This document shows, piece after piece, positions 7,108 to 10,648 of a stretch of 10,648 nt of DNA (the first letter of the stretch is position 1; every line of letters starts with the position of its first letter). A model generated the notes under the pieces. The model saw only the letters and a program-made list of their open reading frames with translations, had not been told where the DNA came from and ran no database searches. The DNA is from Candidatus Minthenecus merdequi (GTDB taxonomy: Bacteria; Bacteroidota; Bacteroidia; Bacteroidales; Paludibacteraceae). Both the position numbers and the translations under genes were made by a program. The DNA lies in assembly GCA_018064385.1 (NCBI GenBank), contig JAGHVI010000054.1, positions 1-10,648 on the forward strand, read 5' to 3'.

Positions 7108-8574
7108 TTAATTATTATTGTTAAGTTCATCGATTAAAAGAAGTTTATCGTTAACGTTAAGTTCCACTGAGCCAGAAGGGGATAGTAATTTTTTGCCTCG
7201 TTTGACAGGTATTATAACAGTGCCTTTTTTCAGTTTCAAATCCATTATTCTGCAACCATTGGTCAGGTCGTCTTCTGTGACTGTCATATCGTGCAGTTCA
7301 CGGTCTATTTCGTCAGGGAGTTCAATACCGAACTCACTTTCTTTCTCAATGTATGGGGAGTCAAGTTTCAGTAAACGTGCAACAGGAGCAATTGACATAC
7401 CTTGAAACACCAGAGAAAAAAGCGTAACGAAGAATACCACGTTAAAAATTAAGTCTGAACCGGGAACATTGGCAACGACAGGGTAGGTGGCAAAAATGAT
7501 TGGTGCTGCACCTCTCAGTCCAACGAAAGATGTAAAGAGCATTGCTTTGAAAGGGAAACTGCGATGGAAAGGCAACATGCAAGAGAAGACTGATATTGGT
7601 CGAGCCACAAAAATCATAAATAAACTTATCAGCACTGCAGGAATTGCGACTACGAACATTTGTGATGGATCGACAAGGAGTCCAAGAAGAATGAACATCA
7701 GAATCTGAAAGAACCAAGTCAGACCATTCATAAATGTTGAGATATCTTTGCGATTTAGCAGTTTGTTGTTGCCCAGCACCATACCTGCAATATAGACGGC
7801 AAGATAGCCGTTCCCCTTAGCCATATCAGTAATGGTGAAGGTAAAGAATACAAAAGCAAGAATAAGAATTGAATATAGAGAGCGGTTGTTCAGATTGAAA
7901 TTATTGACTGCGAGGACGGCAAATTTTCCGACAGCAAAACCAATGAAACCACCGAGCGCAAACTGTATTACAAACGAGACAAGCACATCGATGCTTGAAG
8001 TTTGTCCACCTGACACCAGTTGTATCAAGACGATTGTGAGCATATACGCCATAGGGTCGTTACTGCCACTTTCCAATTCAAGAAGTGGTTTCAGATTGTG
8101 TTTCAGGTTGATTTTCTGCGAACGGAGGATGTTGAACACCGATGCTGAATCGGTTGATGACATCGTTGCAGCTAGAAGCAAGGCTGTCAGTAGAGGTAGT
8201 TTAATAATATTGAAAGTGTTGGTTTCGATGTAACCAATTGCATAGATAAAAACACCTGTAACAATGGTCATAATTGCGACTCCGATTGTTGAGAGCATAA
8301 GCCCTTGTTTCAGGATAGGTTTGACATCCGAAAGTTTTGTATCCATACCACCTGAAAACAGTATGATACTCATTCCAAGCATACCAACGAACTGGGCATC
8401 ACGCATATTGTCGAATTTCAAACCCAGTCCATCTTCGCCGAATCCCATACCAACCAAAAGGAACAGCAAAAGCGTAGGAACACCAAATTTGTATCCTGTT
8501 TTACTAATCAATATACTGATAAATATCAATATTGAACCAATAAAAAGTACCCATTCAGGCGTATATCCATTCAT
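7108..8574 (-). CDS. CPA1-family cation/proton antiporter with C-terminal RCK_C domain (NhaP2/CvrA-like)
   Basis: A 488-residue inner-membrane protein with about twelve hydrophobic segments from residue 9 to about 400, then a soluble tail. It exchanges monovalent cations, most likely K+ (possibly Na+), for protons. Family signatures are GVPTLLLFLLVGMGFGEDGL (31-50), LFSGGMDT (72-79), SSTDSASVF (139-147), ELESGSNDPMAYML (166-179, with the conserved Asn172-Asp173 ion-site pair) and FVGLRGAAPI (350-359). The tail (about 415-486: GIELPDEIDRELHDMTV, GTVIIPVKRG, DKLLLIDE) is an RCK_C (TrkA-C) domain, which gates such transporters through a bound ligand. Gamma-proteobacterial NhaP2/CvrA proteins are longer because a further CorC_HlyC-type domain follows; here the protein stops after RCK_C. 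It is the first gene of the five-gene unit and lies 5 bases before the DUF3078 gene. Transport class is confident; K+ over Na+ preference is inference. Confidence 0.93.
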   Translation of the reverse strand: MNGYTPEWVLFIGSILIFISILISKTGYKFGVPTLLLFLLVGMGFGEDGLGLKFDNMRDAQFVGMLGMSIILFSGGMDTKLSDVKPILKQGLMLSTIGVAIMTIVTGVFIYAIGYIETNTFNIIKLPLLTALLLAATMSSTDSASVFNILRSQKINLKHNLKPLLELESGSNDPMAYMLTIVLIQLVSGGQTSSIDVLVSFVIQFALGGFIGFAVGKFAVLAVNNFNLNNRSLYSILILAFVFFTFTITDMAKGNGYLAVYIAGMVLGNNKLLNRKDISTFMNGLTWFFQILMFILLGLLVDPSQMFVVAIPAVLISLFMIFVARPISVFSCMLPFHRSFPFKAMLFTSFVGLRGAAPIIFATYPVVANVPGSDLIFNVVFFVTLFSLVFQGMSIAPVARLLKLDSPYIEKESEFGIELPDEIDRELHDMTVTEDDLTNGCRIMDLKLKKGTVIIPVKRGKKLLSPSGSVELNVNDKLLLIDELNNNN

Positions 8575-8630
8575 GTTTAGATTAGGGGTTAGATGTTAGG
8601 GGGGTAGGGATTATACTCAATTTAATACAA
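8575..8630 (-). promoter_or_regulatory. Leader of the antiporter unit with C-runs (candidate control region)
   Basis: The stretch between the upstream hairpin and the antiporter start should hold the promoter of the five-gene unit. On the minus strand it shows a TATAAT match (8610-8615) followed by three C-runs: CCC (8607-8609), CCCCCC (8599-8604) and CCCC (8585-8588). No clear Bacteroidota -7 element (TAnnTTTG) or paired -33 element is visible, so the promoter position is a guess. No Shine-Dalgarno sequence precedes the ATG. Confidence 0.25.
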
Positions 8631-8665
8631 CAACTAAAGACGCCATGTACAGACGTCTTTAGTTG
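8631..8665 (-). terminator. Probable terminator after the OmpA-family gene (perfect 12-bp stem)
   Basis: CAACTAAAGACG (8631-8642) and CGTCTTTAGTTG (8654-8665) are exact inverted copies around an 11-base loop. The hairpin begins 21 bases after the OmpA-family stop codon on the minus strand, where a terminator is expected. The following minus-strand bases (TTGTATTAAATTGAG) are A/T-rich but lack a real T-run, so it may be a weak or factor-assisted terminator, or an mRNA end-stabilising stem. It lies directly upstream of the presumed antiporter promoter. Confidence 0.6.
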
Positions 8666-8686
8666 AGCATTGTGCAGATGTATATG

Positions 8687-10414
8687 TTACAATATCATAA
8701 ATTCTACACGACGGTTCTCGGCACGACCTTCAGGTGTGTCATTTGACTCGATAGGTTCAGTCTCGCCAGCGCCTCTCCACGTCATTCGTTTTGGATCTAT
8801 ACCTCGTTTAACCATCTCGTCGAACACAGCCTTTGCACGGCCCTCAGACAACTTCTGATTGTACTTATCCTTACCCACATTATCTGTGTGACCAGTAATC
8901 TCAATCCTCAGTTTAGGGTTTTCACTCAGCAGTTTGTAGAGATCTTCAAGCGATTGTACAGAAGTGTTCTTAATTACGGTTTTATCCGTATCGAACAGCA
9001 GGTTGCGAAGGATAACAACCGCATTCTTTTTGATTGGCGTTAGTTCTGCATATACAGTATCATTGTCTATCTGATATACGGTATCGATGAAATCCATATA
9101 CCCACGGCATTTCACACTGATAATCAGTTTTTCGCTATTCATTTGGTTTTGAACAAATCCAACAGAAGGGTCAACTTGTGCAACGAAGACTGTGTCCTTG
9201 TTGCCTTCGATACGTGTAAGTGTGACGTGCGCAGGAATGATTTTGTCGGTCTCGGCATCCAGTGTTACACAATAGAAGAACGGTGGATAGGTAGGAATTT
9301 TGACCTGTTTTGGTTTTGGTCTTGGTCTTGGTTTCTTTTTGATAGGTTTTGGTTGAGGGCTGACCTGGAAGAGGACAGTGAACTTTGCGCCTACAACCAA
9401 CGATGTGAGTTTGTTCGAGCCTTCTTTCCAGTAGTCAGAACCAAGGATTGAATTCAATTTTACAGACGAGAAATTGGAATTTATATTTGCTGTTCCGCCT
9501 TTGACAGGACCTGGTTGCGAACTTCCGTTTGCATAATTGAACTCGGTCAATGTTGTAGGATCTTTGGTGCGGTTTGTGCCAATGATTCCACTGCCATTGT
9601 CAGGGTTCAGGTTCATAATACCGTAGTCCATAAACAAGCCTAATCGATAGGAGAGAGGAATTTTCTTTTTTCCCTTGCCCACCATCATTGCTGAAGCAGG
9701 CATCCATTCGTCCATAACTATACCAAACTCGGCTGAAACGGTGACATCAAGGTCGAACTTCAACGGATCTGATGTCTTGCCCTTTTGAGTACAAAGGTTG
9801 TGACTGCCGACAGAACCAATGACATCTATAATCTCTCGGTCTTTTGCAGTCATAGTGATGTCAGACTTAGAGGTGTATCCACCCCAGAGAGCTACACCAG
9901 CCTTTGCCCCCACCTGGAAATAGTATCGGCTGAACTGACCGCCGAACATAATAGGGACGTTAACCGAAAGGCGGTTCATTGACTCTTTGTATTTCCTAAA
10001 TGCCATGTTATAATCCATTTCGGATTGAACTCCTCCTGCGTTGTAATGGTAGATTCCTGAATAATTGAAATCATTCATTTTGAGCGTTGAGTTGAGAAAC
10101 ATTGGCTCGATACCAACAGCAAAAGTGAACATATTGCGAGGGTTCATATCGCCAGGTTTATGCTTTTTCAGCATATACTGAATGCCAAGGAAACCGGCAC
10201 CACCACCTGGGGTTTTTGAATTTTCGATGTCGTTGACAAACGCAGAGTAACCTGCACCCCCATAAAGGCCAAGGCAATGCGTGAGTCCAAGGTCTTTCTT
10301 TACTTTTTCTTCTTTTCTCTTTTTCTTCCTACGTCGTTGAGCCATGGCGTCCTCTGTTGGGGCGACCATCATAAATGCTATGAGCAGAATAACAACTAAC
10401 CTAAAGTATTTCAT
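8687..10414 (-). CDS. OmpA-family outer-membrane/peptidoglycan-anchoring protein
   Basis: A 575-residue protein with a signal peptide cut near AMA-Q (25/26). The first mature residues are very basic (RRRKKKRKEEKVKK, 27-40). About 45-350 has alternating beta strands with many glycines and aromatics (GLYGGAGYSAF, YYFQVGAKAGVALWGGY, LGLFMDYGIM, VVGAKFTVLF), which suggests an outer-membrane barrel. A proline/lysine linker follows (PKPIKKKPRPRPKPKQ, 354-369), then a small beta domain with repeated DTV motifs (about 378-458). The C-terminal OmpA domain (about 465-575) has LLFDTDKTVI (472-481), ITGHTDNVGKDKYNQKLSEG (506-525) with Asp511 and Arg526 at the positions known to grip diaminopimelate in peptidoglycan, and GRAENRRVEF (563-572). 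It therefore probably ties the outer membrane to the cell wall. It lies 15 bases after a gene with a type IX secretion-like tail, so the two are probably cotranscribed. Specific partners are unknown. Confidence 0.92.
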   Translation of the reverse strand: MKYFRLVVILLIAFMMVAPTEDAMAQRRRKKKRKEEKVKKDLGLTHCLGLYGGAGYSAFVNDIENSKTPGGGAGFLGIQYMLKKHKPGDMNPRNMFTFAVGIEPMFLNSTLKMNDFNYSGIYHYNAGGVQSEMDYNMAFRKYKESMNRLSVNVPIMFGGQFSRYYFQVGAKAGVALWGGYTSKSDITMTAKDREIIDVIGSVGSHNLCTQKGKTSDPLKFDLDVTVSAEFGIVMDEWMPASAMMVGKGKKKIPLSYRLGLFMDYGIMNLNPDNGSGIIGTNRTKDPTTLTEFNYANGSSQPGPVKGGTANINSNFSSVKLNSILGSDYWKEGSNKLTSLVVGAKFTVLFQVSPQPKPIKKKPRPRPKPKQVKIPTYPPFFYCVTLDAETDKIIPAHVTLTRIEGNKDTVFVAQVDPSVGFVQNQMNSEKLIISVKCRGYMDFIDTVYQIDNDTVYAELTPIKKNAVVILRNLLFDTDKTVIKNTSVQSLEDLYKLLSENPKLRIEITGHTDNVGKDKYNQKLSEGRAKAVFDEMVKRGIDPKRMTWRGAGETEPIESNDTPEGRAENRRVEFMIL

Positions 10415-10429
10415 ATTGGTAGTATAGTT

Positions 10430-10648
10430 TTATTTCACAATGAATTTAACGGTAGTACGGGAGCCATCTTCGAAATGGTACAACATTATGTACATACCAG
10501 GTTCGGAAGGGGTATCGAAATAGTTGGTTCCTTCTTCGAAATCGAAGGTATCAACCAATAGTCCGAAACTGTTGTAGAGGAAAGCCTTGGCTTTCATAGG
10601 GGCTCTTGTTGCGGCATTCGAGGCACCATTGTCGGCAATATCGACGGT
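10430..10648 (-). CDS. C-terminal end of a protein with a type IX secretion-like sorting tail (partial)
   Basis: Only the last 72 codons and the TAA stop (10430-10432) fall in the window; the start is beyond the right edge. I translated this frame by hand. It reads TVDIADNGASNAATRAP, then KAKAFLYNSFGLLVDTFDFE (19-38), GTNYFDTPSEPGMYIMLYHF (40-59) and EDGSRTTVKFIVK to the end. The pattern of a beta strand with LYNSFG, a central turn, PGMYIMLY and a final VKFIVK matches the Por_secre_tail/T9SS type A sorting domain of Bacteroidota. In such proteins the tail directs export through the type IX system and is removed or used for surface anchoring. An alternative is a plain beta-sandwich end without a sorting role. 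The function of the missing main part cannot be known. It precedes the OmpA-family gene by 15 bases. Confidence 0.75.
   Translation of the reverse strand, partial: TVDIADNGASNAATRAPMKAKAFLYNSFGLLVDTFDFEEGTNYFDTPSEPGMYIMLYHFEDGSRTTVKFIVK

Larger units (their letters stand above)
684..8574 (-). other. Predicted five-gene transcription unit
   Basis: Five same-strand genes follow each other with gaps of 5, 25 and 8 bases and a final 4-base overlap, with no internal hairpin seen. A strong hairpin lies just beyond ftcD and another lies just upstream of the antiporter. The simplest reading is one transcript: antiporter, DUF3078 barrel, split amidase, glycosyltransferase, ftcD. Internal promoters cannot be ruled out from sequence alone. 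Confidence 0.6.

Noticed and set aside
7832..8233. Plus-strand open frame of 133 codons inside the antiporter gene
   Set aside because: Mirror of the conserved transmembrane coding region; its basic, Arg/Lys-rich translation is typical of the antisense of hydrophobic codons.
1..10648. CRISPR array, tRNA, insertion sequence or phage island
   Set aside because: No regularly spaced direct repeats, no cloverleaf-like sequence, and no transposase, integrase or phage protein are seen; gene density and strand are uniform.

Overview
The window reads as chromosomal DNA of a Bacteroidota bacterium, most likely of the order Bacteroidales. The evidence is family content: a DUF3078 outer-membrane protein, a lipoprotein with an acidic stretch after its lipid cysteine, a C-terminal tail of the type IX secretion kind, an amidase interrupted by a golvesin-type domain, and a two-part glycosyltransferase of a type I associate with Bacteroidales. 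Start codons lack Shine-Dalgarno sequences and sit behind A/T-rich leaders, which also fits. I cannot name a genus. All eight real genes lie on the minus strand, so the window reads right to left. Plus-strand open frames are shadows. I see no tRNA, rRNA, CRISPR array, insertion sequence, integrase or phage gene.

Right block (10648 down to about 8631): the last 72 codons of a protein with a type IX secretion-like tail. After 15 bases comes an OmpA-family protein with a membrane-barrel-like N-terminal region, a basic proline-rich linker and a C-terminal peptidoglycan-binding domain. A perfect 12-bp inverted repeat follows and probably ends this unit.

Central block (8574 down to 684): five genes with gaps of 5, 25 and 8 bases and one 4-base ATGA overlap. 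In order they are a CPA1-type potassium or sodium/proton antiporter with a C-terminal RCK_C domain, a DUF3078 outer-membrane barrel, a large exported zinc amidase-like protein, a two-part family 2 glycosyltransferase, and bifunctional glutamate formimidoyltransferase/formiminotetrahydrofolate cyclodeaminase (FtcD). A perfect 16-bp inverted repeat just after ftcD is the natural end. The spacing suggests one transcript. The functions span ion balance, outer membrane, wall or glycan processing and histidine/folate metabolism, and do not form one textbook pathway.

Left block (604 down to 32): a small lipoprotein of unknown function in its own unit behind the ftcD terminator.

Most of the window is ordinary envelope and metabolic gene content. 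The part most worth following is the amidase-glycosyltransferase pair. The amidase carries a recognisable Amidase_3 metal site split by an inserted domain, and ends in about 285 residues I cannot assign. The glycosyltransferase begins with a half-domain that lacks the usual nucleotide-binding start.
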